DNA of 64,000 bases from Desulforamulus ruminis DSM 2154 (GCF_000215085.1 NC_015589.1:2306120-2370119), one strand, 5' to 3'. Counted from the first letter of the stretch, positions 9,194 to 17,965 are shown. The notes: generated from the letters alone by a model not told the origin. Translations and numbers: made by a program.

Positions 9194-9898
9194 TTAGCCC
9201 CCGAGATATGCTTTTTTCACTTCCGGTGATTCCAAAAGTTCCTTCGCATCCCCGGCCAAAACAATACGCCCGGTTTCAACCACATAGCCCTTGTGGGCAA
9301 TGGACAAGGCCATTTTGGCATTTTGCTCAACCAGCAAAATGGTGGTTCCTTGTTCGTTCAGTTCTTTAATAATAGAGAAAATTTCCTTTACCAAAATCGG
9401 GGACAGGCCCATGGAGGGCTCATCCAGCAAAAGCAGCCTGGGCTTAGACATCAGGGCGCGTCCCATGGCCAGCATTTGCTGCTCGCCGCCGGAAAGACTG
9501 CCTGCCAATTGATTTTTTCTCTCCAGCAGTCTGGGGAACCGGGCATAAACCTTTTCCATGGATTCCGCCACTTCTTTTTTGTTTTTATTCAAAAAAGCCC
9601 CCAGCTCCAAATTCTCATAGATGGGCATATTGGCAAAAATCCTACGTCCTTCCGGTACCTGGGTCAGGCCTCTTTTTACGATCTCTTGGGTAGCCACTGC
9701 GGTAATGTCTTTGCCCTCGAAAATGACTTTGCCGCTTTTCGGCTTAATTAACCCGCAAATGGTATTCAGCGTACTGGTTTTTCCCGCTCCGTTGGCGCCA
9801 ATCAGGGTGACGATTTGGCCTTGAGGCACCTCCAGGGAAATGCCTTTCAGGGCATGAATTGCACCATAATAAACCTGTATGTCTTCTACTTTTAGCAT
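9194..9898 (-). CDS. livF: ABC transporter ATP-binding protein LivF (unit 2)
   Basis: The 234-residue LivF-type ATPase has Walker A GANGAGKT, signature LSGGEQQMLAMGRALM and Walker B LLLLDEPSMGL. It is clearly paralogous to the unit 1 protein, but divergence throughout argues against a recent duplication. Its ATG overlaps the livG stop (TAATG), indicating coupling. It is followed by a strong terminator. Confidence 0.92.
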   Translation of the reverse strand: MLKVEDIQVYYGAIHALKGISLEVPQGQIVTLIGANGAGKTSTLNTICGLIKPKSGKVIFEGKDITAVATQEIVKRGLTQVPEGRRIFANMPIYENLELGAFLNKNKKEVAESMEKVYARFPRLLERKNQLAGSLSGGEQQMLAMGRALMSKPRLLLLDEPSMGLSPILVKEIFSIIKELNEQGTTILLVEQNAKMALSIAHKGYVVETGRIVLAGDAKELLESPEVKKAYLGG

Positions 9899-10665
9899 TA
9901 GGAGGCCTCCTCTCCCAGATAGGCTTCAATCACCCGCCGGTTATTTTTAATCTCATCGGGAGTTCCCACCGCAATGATTTGACCATAATCCAGCACATGA
10001 ATTTTTTCGCAGACTCCCATTACCAGGGACATATCATGTTCGATCAGCAAAATGGTTAAGTCAAACTCATTACGAATCCAGCGAATCAACTCCATCAGTT
10101 CATGGGTTTCCTGGGGGTTCATGCCGGCAGCCGGTTCATCCAGCAGCAGCAGACGGGGCTGCGTGGCCATGGCCCGGGCAATCTCCAAACGGCGCTGCTC
10201 ACCATAAGGAAGGTTTTTAGCCAGTTCATCGTGTTTGCTATCCAGATTAAAAATTTTCAGCAGGTCCATGGATTTTTCATACATTTCCCTTTCGCCGGCA
10301 AAAAAAACCGGCAGACGGCAGATGGCGCTCAGCAAACCGTATTTGGCATGGCTGTGATAGGCAATTTTCAGGTTATCAATCACTGTTAAATCTCCAAACA
10401 AACGAATGTTTTGGAAGGTTCTGGCCACACCCTGGTGGTTGATTTGATAGGGCTTTAATCCAACCAAACTTTTGCCCTCCAGGGTAATATCCCCGGAAGT
10501 AGGCAGATAGACCCCGGTGAGCATATTAAAAGCCGTTGTTTTACCGGCTCCGTTAGGACCAATTAAGCCGCCCAGATCGTTTTTGTTGAGTTCCAGGTTC
10601 ATATCTGAAACCGCCTTCAGACCACCGAAAGATATGGATAAATTATTGACCGACAGCAGTGCCAT
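9898..10665 (-). CDS. livG: ABC transporter ATP-binding protein LivG (unit 2)
   Basis: The 255-residue LivG-type ATPase has Walker A GPNGAGKTT, the family signature LPYGEQRRLEIARAMA and Walker B LLLLDEPAAGMNP. The additional LivG segment between Walker A and the signature is present. It overlaps livM by about 23 nt and livF by one nucleotide. Confidence 0.92.
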   Translation of the reverse strand: MALLSVNNLSISFGGLKAVSDMNLELNKNDLGGLIGPNGAGKTTAFNMLTGVYLPTSGDITLEGKSLVGLKPYQINHQGVARTFQNIRLFGDLTVIDNLKIAYHSHAKYGLLSAICRLPVFFAGEREMYEKSMDLLKIFNLDSKHDELAKNLPYGEQRRLEIARAMATQPRLLLLDEPAAGMNPQETHELMELIRWIRNEFDLTILLIEHDMSLVMGVCEKIHVLDYGQIIAVGTPDEIKNNRRVIEAYLGEEAS

Positions 10666-11617
10666 GTGGTTTACCCTCCTTATCTTTCGATTTCTTGCTG
10701 AAAATCTTTAAGCTAAACTCCTTAGTTCCCATCAGTCCTTGAGGTCTAAAAATCATGACAATGATTAAGATTAACGCATAAATAACCAGGCGCAGGGCTG
10801 CCAATTTCTGCAGCAAGGCTGAGATAATGGTCAGGCCAATGGCCGCAATAATGGATCCGGTAATACTTCCCTGTCCGCCCAGCACCACCATGACCAGGAT
10901 ATCAAAGGACTTTAAAAAGTTAAAGGTATTGGGCTGGATGGTGTAAAAATAATGGGCATGCAGGCCACCTGCCAGACCGGCAAAAAGAGAACCGATGGTA
11001 AAGGCCATTACTTTATACTTGGTGGTATTAATGCCCATGGCCTCGGCGGCAATTTCATTTTCTCTGATGGATACGGTTGCCCTGCCGTGGGTTGAATTAA
11101 CAAAATTTGTAATAATGATTACTGTCAAGACAGTTAACCAAAAAATCCATGTCCAGTTGGCCAATTTGGGAATGCCGGAAAGGCCATAGGCACCTCCGAT
11201 ATAGTCGATGTTCACAATTAAGCCACGAATGATCTCACCAAAACCAAGGGTTGCAATGGCCAGATAATCCCCCCTCAGGCGCAGGGTGGGAAGGCCCACC
11301 AGAATTCCGCAAATACCCGCCAGCAGGGCGCCAAACAGCAGAGCCACAGGAAAAGGCAGTCCGGATTTAATCGTTATCATGGCCGCGCCATAAGCACCCA
11401 CCGCCATAAACCCGGCGTGGCCGATGGAAAACTGCCCGTTAAATCCGTTAATCAGGTTTAAGCTGACGGCCAGTATAATATTGATGCCAATCAATATTAA
11501 GTTCAGTTCATAAAAGGGATTTAGAAAACCGGCTGTAAGTAAGAACTGAACCAGACCCCAGACAGCGACCAAAACCAGCAAAATAGCAAAGTCTTTTTTA
11601 AAATTGCGCGCAAACAT
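10643..11617 (-). CDS. livM: ABC transporter permease LivM (unit 2)
   Basis: The roughly 324-residue membrane permease has the hallmark GQFSIGHAGFMAVGAY and the loop AEAMGIN, then VLGGQGSITGSI. Upstream GTG (11626) and ATG (11623) codons are possible starts, but ATG 11617 has AGGTG at ideal spacing. The longer C-terminal tail is rich in lysine (KIFSKKSKDKEGKPHG) and cytoplasmic. Confidence 0.9.
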   Translation of the reverse strand: MFARNFKKDFAILLVLVAVWGLVQFLLTAGFLNPFYELNLILIGINIILAVSLNLINGFNGQFSIGHAGFMAVGAYGAAMITIKSGLPFPVALLFGALLAGICGILVGLPTLRLRGDYLAIATLGFGEIIRGLIVNIDYIGGAYGLSGIPKLANWTWIFWLTVLTVIIITNFVNSTHGRATVSIRENEIAAEAMGINTTKYKVMAFTIGSLFAGLAGGLHAHYFYTIQPNTFNFLKSFDILVMVVLGGQGSITGSIIAAIGLTIISALLQKLAALRLVIYALILIIVMIFRPQGLMGTKEFSLKIFSKKSKDKEGKPHGTAVGQ

Positions 11618-11626
11618 TGACATCAC

Positions 11627-12508
11627 CTACACTTTCTCCCGGACGTTTTTACCAAACAGCCCGGCCGGCTTGACGATGAGGATAATAATCAGGATTATAA
11701 AAGCTACCGGATCGCGGTACAATGATTTACCATATCCACTGACCATTGCTTCCACGATGCCCAGCAAAAATCCACCAGTCATAGCGCCGGGGATGATGCC
11801 AATACCGCCCAGAACCGCAGCAACAAAAGCTTTAAGACCGGGCATGAGACCCATCAACGGGTTAATGGCGTTGTAATAAATGCCGACCAGCACGCCGGCA
11901 GCGGCAGCCAGTGCCGAACCAATGGCAAAGGTTGCTGAAATGGTTGTATCCACATTAATTCCCATCAACCGGGCTGCCTGTTGGTCGTGGGACACCGCCC
12001 GCATGGCCTTTCCGGTCATGGTTTTATGGACAATATACTGCAGCAGCAGCATTAAAATAATGGTTACAGCCAAAATGATGACCTGGCGGTTGGTAATGGT
12101 AAGATTGCCGAATAATTTCCAGTGCACCTCGGTTAAAACCTGGGGAAAAGTACGGACCTGAGGTGAAACGATAATCATGGTTCCATATTCTAAAAATAAA
12201 GACACGCCAATGGCCGTAATCAGCGCCGCAATTCTAGGCGCGCCACGCAGGGGTTTGTAAGCCAGTTTTTCAATGACTACGCCCAGGATGGCGCAAACCA
12301 GCATGGACATAATCAGCGCCGGCAGAAATCCCCAGCCCAGGATGGACGTGGCAAAGAAGCCCAGATAAGCGCCCACCATGTATACGTCGCCATGGGCAAA
12401 GTTGATTAATTTAACAATCCCGTAAACCATGGTATAACCCAGGGCGATCAAAGCATAAATGCTGCCCAGGGAAATGCCGTTAATTAATTGTTGTAGAAAA
12501 ACTTCCAA
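11627..12508 (-). CDS. livH: ABC transporter permease LivH (unit 2)
   Basis: The roughly 293-residue permease has GISLGSIYALIALGYTMVYG (in part) at the N-terminus and VLGGIGIIPGAMTGG near the C-terminus. The frame opens at TTG 12523, but TTG 12508, giving MEVFLQQLINGI, lies 6 nt after GGGGTGG and aligns better with unit 1. Its TAG stop lies 7 nt before the chosen livM start. Confidence 0.88.
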   Translation of the reverse strand: MEVFLQQLINGISLGSIYALIALGYTMVYGIVKLINFAHGDVYMVGAYLGFFATSILGWGFLPALIMSMLVCAILGVVIEKLAYKPLRGAPRIAALITAIGVSLFLEYGTMIIVSPQVRTFPQVLTEVHWKLFGNLTITNRQVIILAVTIILMLLLQYIVHKTMTGKAMRAVSHDQQAARLMGINVDTTISATFAIGSALAAAAGVLVGIYYNAINPLMGLMPGLKAFVAAVLGGIGIIPGAMTGGFLLGIVEAMVSGYGKSLYRDPVAFIILIIILIVKPAGLFGKNVREKV

Positions 12509-12538
12509 AGAATGCCACCCCAATCAGTTGTTGTGAAA

Positions 12539-12574
12539 TACTGCATGAGGGAGATCCTTCACCCTCATGCAGTA
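12539..12574 (-). other. Intercistronic hairpin between livJ and livH (unit 2)
   Basis: A perfect 13-bp stem (TACTGCATGAGGG with CCCTCATGCAGTA) encloses a 10-nt loop. No T-tract follows. The position is the same as the unit 1 hairpin but the sequence is unrelated, which points to a selected role in setting the ratio of binding protein to membrane components. Confidence 0.8.
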
Positions 12575-12597
12575 CCCGTTGGTTATAAAACGATCTA

Positions 12598-13788
12598 TTA
12601 GGGATTCACATAGGTTTTGTAGACTTGCTTGCCATCTTTCATTTCCAGGATGGCAGCACCCTTCACCGGGTTGTGGGATGCATCCAGGGTCAGTTTGCCG
12701 GTTACGGTCTGAACATCCTTGGAGGCAGCCAGAGCTTCCTTGATTTTCTCAGGAGTACCGTCTTCGGAACGCTTAATGGCGTCTACCAGCAGAACAGCGG
12801 CGTCGTAGCCAAGAGCGGCCATGGAATCGGGAACTTGATTATATTTGCTCTTATATTTTTCTACAAAAGCTTTCACATTGGGATCGTCCTGTTCGGAAGA
12901 GTAGTGGTTGCTGAAATAGGTGCCGTTCAGGGCTTCGCCGCCGGCAATTTCAGCCAGTTTGGGGGAATCCCAGCCGTCGCCGCCCAGGAAGGGTACGGTG
13001 ATACCTAACTCACGGCCCTGCTTAACGATTTTACCAACCTGCTCGTAGTAACCGGGCAGATAAATCACATCGGGATTCATCCCTTTAATCTTGGTCAAAG
13101 TGGCTTTAAAATCTTGATCTTCAGGAACATAAGCTTCTTCCCCAACGATTTGCCCGCCTTGTTTGGTGAAGGACTCTTTAAAGAAGGCAGCCAGACCCTT
13201 GGAATAAGGGGAATTATTATCTACATAAATAACTGCTTTTTTAGCTTGCAGGTCTTTAATGGAAAAGTTTGCCATAACCGTACCCTGGAAAGGGTCGATA
13301 AAGCAGGCGCGGAATATATAATCGCGAACCTTTTGGGTATTAGGGTCTACCGTAACATCCGGGTTGGTGGCGGAACTGCTTATTACAGGGATTTTATTGT
13401 CGGTAGCCACTTGGATGTAGCCCAAAGTATTGCCGGAAGTGGTGGCGCCAAGGATGGCCACGACTTTGTCCTGGGTGATCATACGGGTAGCCACGTTGGC
13501 AGCCTCGGTGGCATCGGATTTATTATCATAGTCAACAAATTTGATCTGCTTGTTCAATACGCCGCCGGCGGCGTTTACTTCATCAAAATACAGTTTGGCG
13601 CCGTTAACAGCAGCCGTACCAAAGGTGGCCACGTTACCGCTTAATTCAAAATTACCGCCAACAACAATCTCATTGGCGTTCGCGGCTTTGTTTTCTTCCC
13701 CGCCTCCGCTACCGCCACAACCGGAGACCAGGCCAACCAACAGAACCAGCGCTGCCAGCAAGGCAACAAGACGGACGTTCTTTTTCAT
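12598..13788 (-). CDS. livJ: Amino-acid-binding lipoprotein LivJ/LivK type (unit 2)
   Basis: The roughly 396-residue lipoprotein has signal MKKNVRLVALLAALVL and lipobox LVSGC (Cys24), then a Gly/Ser-rich tether. The mature receptor is type-I periplasmic-binding-protein-like (VVGGNFELSGNVATFG; AILGATTSGNTLG). The frame extends to 13860, but ATG 13788 has GAGGAGG 6 nt upstream and gives a proper signal peptide. Its upstream region is bounded by an IS element at 14071. Confidence 0.92.
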   Translation of the reverse strand: MKKNVRLVALLAALVLLVGLVSGCGGSGGGEENKAANANEIVVGGNFELSGNVATFGTAAVNGAKLYFDEVNAAGGVLNKQIKFVDYDNKSDATEAANVATRMITQDKVVAILGATTSGNTLGYIQVATDNKIPVISSSATNPDVTVDPNTQKVRDYIFRACFIDPFQGTVMANFSIKDLQAKKAVIYVDNNSPYSKGLAAFFKESFTKQGGQIVGEEAYVPEDQDFKATLTKIKGMNPDVIYLPGYYEQVGKIVKQGRELGITVPFLGGDGWDSPKLAEIAGGEALNGTYFSNHYSSEQDDPNVKAFVEKYKSKYNQVPDSMAALGYDAAVLLVDAIKRSEDGTPEKIKEALAASKDVQTVTGKLTLDASHNPVKGAAILEMKDGKQVYKTYVNP

Positions 13789-14100
13789 TGTCATCCTCCT
13801 CATTTTCTCATGAAAAAAATAATAGTTCCCTTCCTTCCCACCTGTCAGTCCTTTGACCACCTCCCAACGATTGTTTAATGTAAAGTTGATTAAAAATTTC
13901 TACGAAACAACATATTCCACAATCCGCCGAAAAATCCTTCCCTGCCAAAATAAAATGTTAGTTTTTTATAATAATTTATTTTTCATTTCATTGTTCAATT
14001 TATTGACAATGTTCTCTGCATGCGAACTTTTGTCCGCAAATAAAAAACCCCAAGACCCATTTCTAAAGGTTGAACTGAACCCGAAATGTTGGACAGATAA

Positions 14101-14910
14101 TTAAGCAACTCTGGAGGACTGGATCCTGTATTGAACAGGACTCAGTCCTTTCAGTTTGCACTTAATCCTTTGATTATTATAGTAATCTATGTAATCTTCG
14201 AGCTCCTTTCGGAAATGTTCTACTGAATCGAAGTCTTGAAGATAGAGTAATTCTGATTTTAAAAGACCAAAAAAGTTCTCCATTACTGAATTATCTAAGC
14301 AGTTACCCTTGCGTGACATGCTCTGGATAATTCCTTTTTTGTTAAGCCTATTTTGATAGTTTCTCATCTGGTACTGCCAGCCCTGATCTGAATGGAAGAT
14401 AAGGTTTGTGTTGTCAGGAATCTTTGAGAATGCCTTATCCAGCATATCTATTATCTGATGGAAGGTCGGCCTGTCTGATATGTTGTAGCTGATGATTTCT
14501 CCGTTAAATAAATCAAGGATCGGAGAGAGGTACAGCTTTGTTCCAAATAGGGAGAACTCAGTAATGTCAGTAACCCATTTCTGATTCGGTTTATCTGCCT
14601 TGAAATCACGTTGCAGAATATTGGGGGCTACTTTACCCAACTTTTTTTTATAGGCGCGATACTTGCGTATTCGCACCTGGCACTTGATGTTGCATTGCCC
14701 CATCAGCTTTAAGACCGTCTTATGGTTAATACGGTACCCTCTATTATGCAGTTCAAGGGTGATTCTCCGGTAGCCGTATCTGCCTTTATGAGCGTGGTAT
14801 ATTTCTTGGATTACAGCTTTGATTTCTTCGTATTTATCAGGCCTGTCCATAGCTTTTAGATAGTAGTAGAAGGTACTCCGGGGCAGGCTGGCAAACTTGA
14901 GTAATGCCAT
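14101..14910 (-). CDS. IS3-family transposase OrfB (catalytic DDE integrase part)
   Basis: The 269-residue segment has an HTH_21-like region (HKGRYGYRRITLEL) followed by the integrase core. The catalytic triad is visible: D in WVTDITEF, D in FHSDQGWQYQ and E in SVMENFFGLLKSEL. It is probably made as an OrfAB fusion: the -1 frame is open from the orfA slippery site through AINELRQEFNL into the first ATG. The protein would act as the transposase on the inverted repeats. Confidence 0.9.
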   Translation of the reverse strand: MALLKFASLPRSTFYYYLKAMDRPDKYEEIKAVIQEIYHAHKGRYGYRRITLELHNRGYRINHKTVLKLMGQCNIKCQVRIRKYRAYKKKLGKVAPNILQRDFKADKPNQKWVTDITEFSLFGTKLYLSPILDLFNGEIISYNISDRPTFHQIIDMLDKAFSKIPDNTNLIFHSDQGWQYQMRNYQNRLNKKGIIQSMSRKGNCLDNSVMENFFGLLKSELLYLQDFDSVEHFRKELEDYIDYYNNQRIKCKLKGLSPVQYRIQSSRVA

Positions 14911-14927
14911 CAGGTTAAATTCCTGCC

Positions 14928-15449
14928 TTAGTTCGTTGATGGCAGCCGCTTTTTCCCACTTTCGCGGGCGATTCTTTCCTGAACTAAGGCATTTAATTTT
15001 TTTAGGTAAGCATTCTCCATGCGTAACTGAGCATTTTCAGCTTCCAGCTCTTGCTCTCTAGTCAGATTCCGCTTAAGTTTCTCAGATTTCTTTGGCATTT
15101 TAGGGGGCCTGCCTTTCTTGGTGGCTTGCAGACCTGCCGAACCCATTTCTAAATATCGCTTTTCCCATTGATACAGAGTACCTTCGTTAGGAATTTCTAA
15201 TTCGGCAGCTGCTTGTCTATAGGATAAGTGATGCTGCCAGCGATATTCAATAGCGGAGATCTTAAATTCTTGTGAGTAATGCTGTTTTTTTAATAACAGT
15301 TGTTCAATACCACCATGTTCATAAATTGAAACCCATCGCTGTAAGTTCTTTTTGGGAATACCATGTGCTCTTGCTACAACAGTTATGGATTGTCCTGATT
15401 CGACTTCCATTACAAGCCTAAGCTGAAACTCATCGCTGTATTTTGTCAT
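14928..15449 (-). CDS. IS3-family transposase OrfA (DNA-binding helix-turn-helix part)
   Basis: The 173-residue protein has two helix-turn-helix units (FQLRLVMEVESGQSITVVARAHGIP and SYRQAAAELEIPNEGTLYQWEKRY, given in part) and a C-terminal leucine-zipper-like coiled coil (REQELEAENAQLRMENAYLKKL). I choose ATG 15449 over the longer frame, because GGAGGTG precedes it and the extra N-terminus would run into the inverted repeat. The sequence GGGAAAAAGC near the 3' end is a plausible -1 frameshift site leading into OrfB. Confidence 0.88.
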   Translation of the reverse strand: MTKYSDEFQLRLVMEVESGQSITVVARAHGIPKKNLQRWVSIYEHGGIEQLLLKKQHYSQEFKISAIEYRWQHHLSYRQAAAELEIPNEGTLYQWEKRYLEMGSAGLQATKKGRPPKMPKKSEKLKRNLTREQELEAENAQLRMENAYLKKLNALVQERIARESGKKRLPSTN

Positions 15450-15613
15450 TAGAAAAGTGCACCTCCAAGTGTTAGTTTTTTTCTCCAACATTTGGGGTGC
15501 ACTTCAGGTCTTGGGGTTTTTTTATTGATTCGCTTCTTGCTTTAACCCAACAAATTAAGCCATCCTTGTCTCGTTTCAGGATTACAAAGGCGGTCCTGTC
15601 AATATTTTACACA

Positions 15614-16447
15614 CTAATCCTCTTTCTGTTTTAGCAGGGTTGGTTTCCGGAGCTGGGCACAGGGACACTCCTCCCGGATGCCGATCCTGGCCAGAGCGCT
15701 CAAAAGGATATTGCCGATTCTCTGGGATTCACCATAAAAAATCTCGGCCAGTTCCCGGTGTTCCCAATCTTTTACCACTCCCTCGGCATAATTGACCACC
15801 ATATCGATGCGGGCATAGCAGGCCCCAATCTCCCTGGACAGATACACCTCTGGACACATGCTCTGTCCTACAATATCCGCCCCTGCCCTGGACAGCATGG
15901 CGACTTCCGCCGGGCTTTCAAAGTGACGCCCGTCTGTAACCGCATAAATCCCCCGGTCAAAAACCCGGCCCAAGGCCGTTTCTTCCGCTGCGGTGACCAA
16001 TTCCGAGACCATGTCCGGGCATACCGGGCGACGCATGGTCAAGAGATAAGGACTGCCCAGGGAAACATCCTTACGTAAGGAAAAATCCAAATAGTCGCTG
16101 GGCACCAGCAGGTCTCTGGGTTTTAGCAGATGATTGATGGAGCCAACCCCGCCCTCGGCCATGATTTTTTTTACCCCGGCTTCCCGAAAAACCCAAAAAA
16201 TCTGTCTGGAAGCATCCGCACGGCTGAATCCTTCACGCCATCCGTGCATCTTCAGAGTCAATACTCTTTTTTCACCCAGCAAAAACAGTTTAAATGCGGG
16301 ACTGGGTCCGTAAGGGGTGGCAAAGACCAACTCCTGTCCCAGAACCTCCACATCCGGGTGGCTTAAATCCTCGGGAAAGGAAATGGAAAAGGTGGACGAT
16401 CCGCCAATAATGGCATAATCCGCATAGGGTATGGTTTTATCAGTCAT
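15614..16447 (-). CDS. mtnP: MTAP/PNP-family phosphorylase (5'-methylthioadenosine or methylthioinosine phosphorylase)
   Basis: This 277-residue cytoplasmic enzyme of the trimeric nucleoside phosphorylase family cleaves methylthioadenosine, or a related purine nucleoside, with phosphate. Visible features are the phosphate/purine loop AIIGGSS near 13-19, GVGSINHLLKPRDLLVPSDYLD in the middle, and the family segment GRHFESPAEVAMLSRAGADIVGQSMCPEVYLSREIG (shown in part). The usual TEGPRFET is replaced by TDGRHFES, so base specificity (adenine or hypoxanthine) is uncertain. It stands alone between an IS-split terminator and a repeat. Confidence 0.75.
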   Translation of the reverse strand: MTDKTIPYADYAIIGGSSTFSISFPEDLSHPDVEVLGQELVFATPYGPSPAFKLFLLGEKRVLTLKMHGWREGFSRADASRQIFWVFREAGVKKIMAEGGVGSINHLLKPRDLLVPSDYLDFSLRKDVSLGSPYLLTMRRPVCPDMVSELVTAAEETALGRVFDRGIYAVTDGRHFESPAEVAMLSRAGADIVGQSMCPEVYLSREIGACYARIDMVVNYAEGVVKDWEHRELAEIFYGESQRIGNILLSALARIGIREECPCAQLRKPTLLKQKED

Positions 16448-16493
16448 ATTTTCCTCTCTGCTTTCATGTTTAAAATTAATCCTGTAAAAGAAT

Positions 16494-16575
16494 AAAACAC
16501 GGATTTTTAAATCTTTAAATAAAATCCGCGTAAATCCGTGTCATCCGTTCAATCGGTGTTCTATTATTTTTTAGA
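16494..16575. repeat. Dispersed ATCCG palindromic repeat, copy B
   Basis: It carries ACACGGATTTTTAAATC on the left and AAATCCGCGTAAATCCGTG then CCGTTCAATCGGTGTTCTATT on the right. This is the same arm order and the same GTGTTCTATT end as copies A and C. It lies downstream of adk and upstream of the nucleoside phosphorylase gene. Confidence 0.75.
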
Positions 16576-16579
16576 AAGT

Positions 16580-16630
16580 AAAGGGCTGCGCATCCCGAAC
16601 CTTTTGGGGTTCTTTTTGCATCAGCCCTTT
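16580..16630 (-). terminator. Probable terminator after adk
   Basis: AAAGGGCTG and CAGCCCTTT form an outer stem, with GAACC/GGTTC as an inner stem. The trailing T-run is weak (TTTACTTTCT), so efficiency is uncertain. Confidence 0.55.
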
Positions 16631-16635
16631 AGGAT

Positions 16636-17295
<660 letters not shown>

Positions 17296-17475
17296 TTATA
17301 GTGGGCTCGTCCCTTAATAATTGTATATTATATCACAAACTTTTCAGACGGTGTATAAGCAAATCTAAAAAATGTTTCTCCTGGAATAACTTTCAGCCAG
17401 GGGTTATAATAAAGAAAACTTTATCAAGATTTATCCTTTAACAGTTAGAAAGCAAGACGAAAGGACGTGTTACAG

Positions 17476-17715
17476 ATGACCGTTGACGTGGACAAATTTA
17501 TTCAGGAGCATCAGGATGAAATCATGACGCTGGTAAACCACAGCTTAAACCGGGCCGGCGATATTGTAGCCCAAAAAGTACGATCCGGTGAAGTGGGCGC
17601 CACCCTTCAGGACGTGCTGCCCATCATGCTTTATGAAATATTGATCACAAACACTGTAGCCACCCTGCGCCTAACCGCCGATATGCTGAATAAAGCTGCG
17701 GAAGAAAGTCATTAG
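17476..17715 (+). CDS. Small uncharacterised protein
   Basis: The 79-residue protein is acidic and predicted helical (VDVDKFIQEHQDEIMTLVNH ... LRLTADMLNKAAEESH), with no membrane segment and no motif I recognise. ATG 17476 is chosen over the GTG at 17467 because AAAGGAC lies at a proper distance. A TATAAT at 17405-17410 could be its -10 box, though no good -35 is visible. It is one of few plus-strand genes, divergent from adk and convergent with the rubredoxin-like mini-gene. The function is unknown. Confidence 0.7.
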   Translation: MTVDVDKFIQEHQDEIMTLVNHSLNRAGDIVAQKVRSGEVGATLQDVLPIMLYEILITNTVATLRLTADMLNKAAEESH

Positions 17716-17725
17716 GTTTGCTATT

Positions 17726-17810
17726 GGCTGTCGGTTCATCGGCTATCGGATTTTTTAATACAAAAATACTGTCAATCCCTTAAAACCCAAAGCCGATGAC
17801 TGACAGCCGG
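17726..17810. repeat. GGCTGTCGG-type inverted repeat between convergent genes
   Basis: Left arm GGCTGTCGGTTCATCGGCT and right arm AGCCGATGACTGACAGCC pair over 15 or more bp, across a loop of roughly 40 nt with a T6 and an A5 run. Lying between two converging genes, it may act as a two-way terminator. Confidence 0.65.
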
Positions 17811-17826
17811 ACTTCACCAAATAACC

Positions 17827-17943
17827 TTAAGCCTTTGCTTCGTCCTTCACAAAATCTTCTTTGGTCGCCCCACAGGCACATTTCTGCGGACGACAGCGTC
17901 CCTCTTTGGTTGAACCGCATTTTTGGCATTTCCAAAGGGCCAT
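17827..17943 (-). CDS. RCKP-type rubredoxin-like zinc/iron mini-protein
   Basis: The 38-residue protein has two metal-knuckle pairs: CQKCG at residues 6-10 and CACG at 22-25, joined by the segment GRCRPQKC. It matches the short rubredoxin-like domain known from clostridia. ATG 17943 has a consensus AGGAGGTGA site, so the gene is well translated. It lies after rpe, separated by a long hairpin element, and is probably the last gene of the large operon. It could bind Zn or Fe; the function is unknown. Confidence 0.8.
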   Translation of the reverse strand: MALWKCQKCGSTKEGRCRPQKCACGATKEDFVKDEAKA

Positions 17944-17965
17944 CTCGGTCACCTCCTTTTAACCT

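Larger units (their letters stand above)
14071..15506 (-). mobile_element. IS3-family (IS150-like) insertion sequence, 1436 bp
   Basis: The terminal inverted repeats begin TGAACTGAACCCGAAATGTT (left) and TGAAGTGCACCCCAAATGTT (right, reverse complement). About 20 of 23 positions match, and the ends are TG/CA. A 3-bp target duplication, GGT, lies at 14068-14070 and 15507-15509. Inside are orfA and orfB in the -1 arrangement of this family, both apparently intact, so the element may be active or recently inserted. Confidence 0.92.
14042..15523. terminator. Intrinsic terminator split by an insertion sequence
   Basis: The left flank holds AAAAAACCCCAAGACC (14042-14057), then CATTTCTAAA and GGT (14068-14070). 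The right flank reads GGTCTTGGGGTTTTTTT (15507-15523). Joined with one GGT copy, they make a perfect 10-bp stem (CCCCAAGACC/GGTCTTGGGG) with a 10-nt loop, an A-run and a T-run. This would be a bidirectional terminator, probably for the nucleoside phosphorylase gene. The insertion sequence sits in its 3' stem. Confidence 0.8.
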
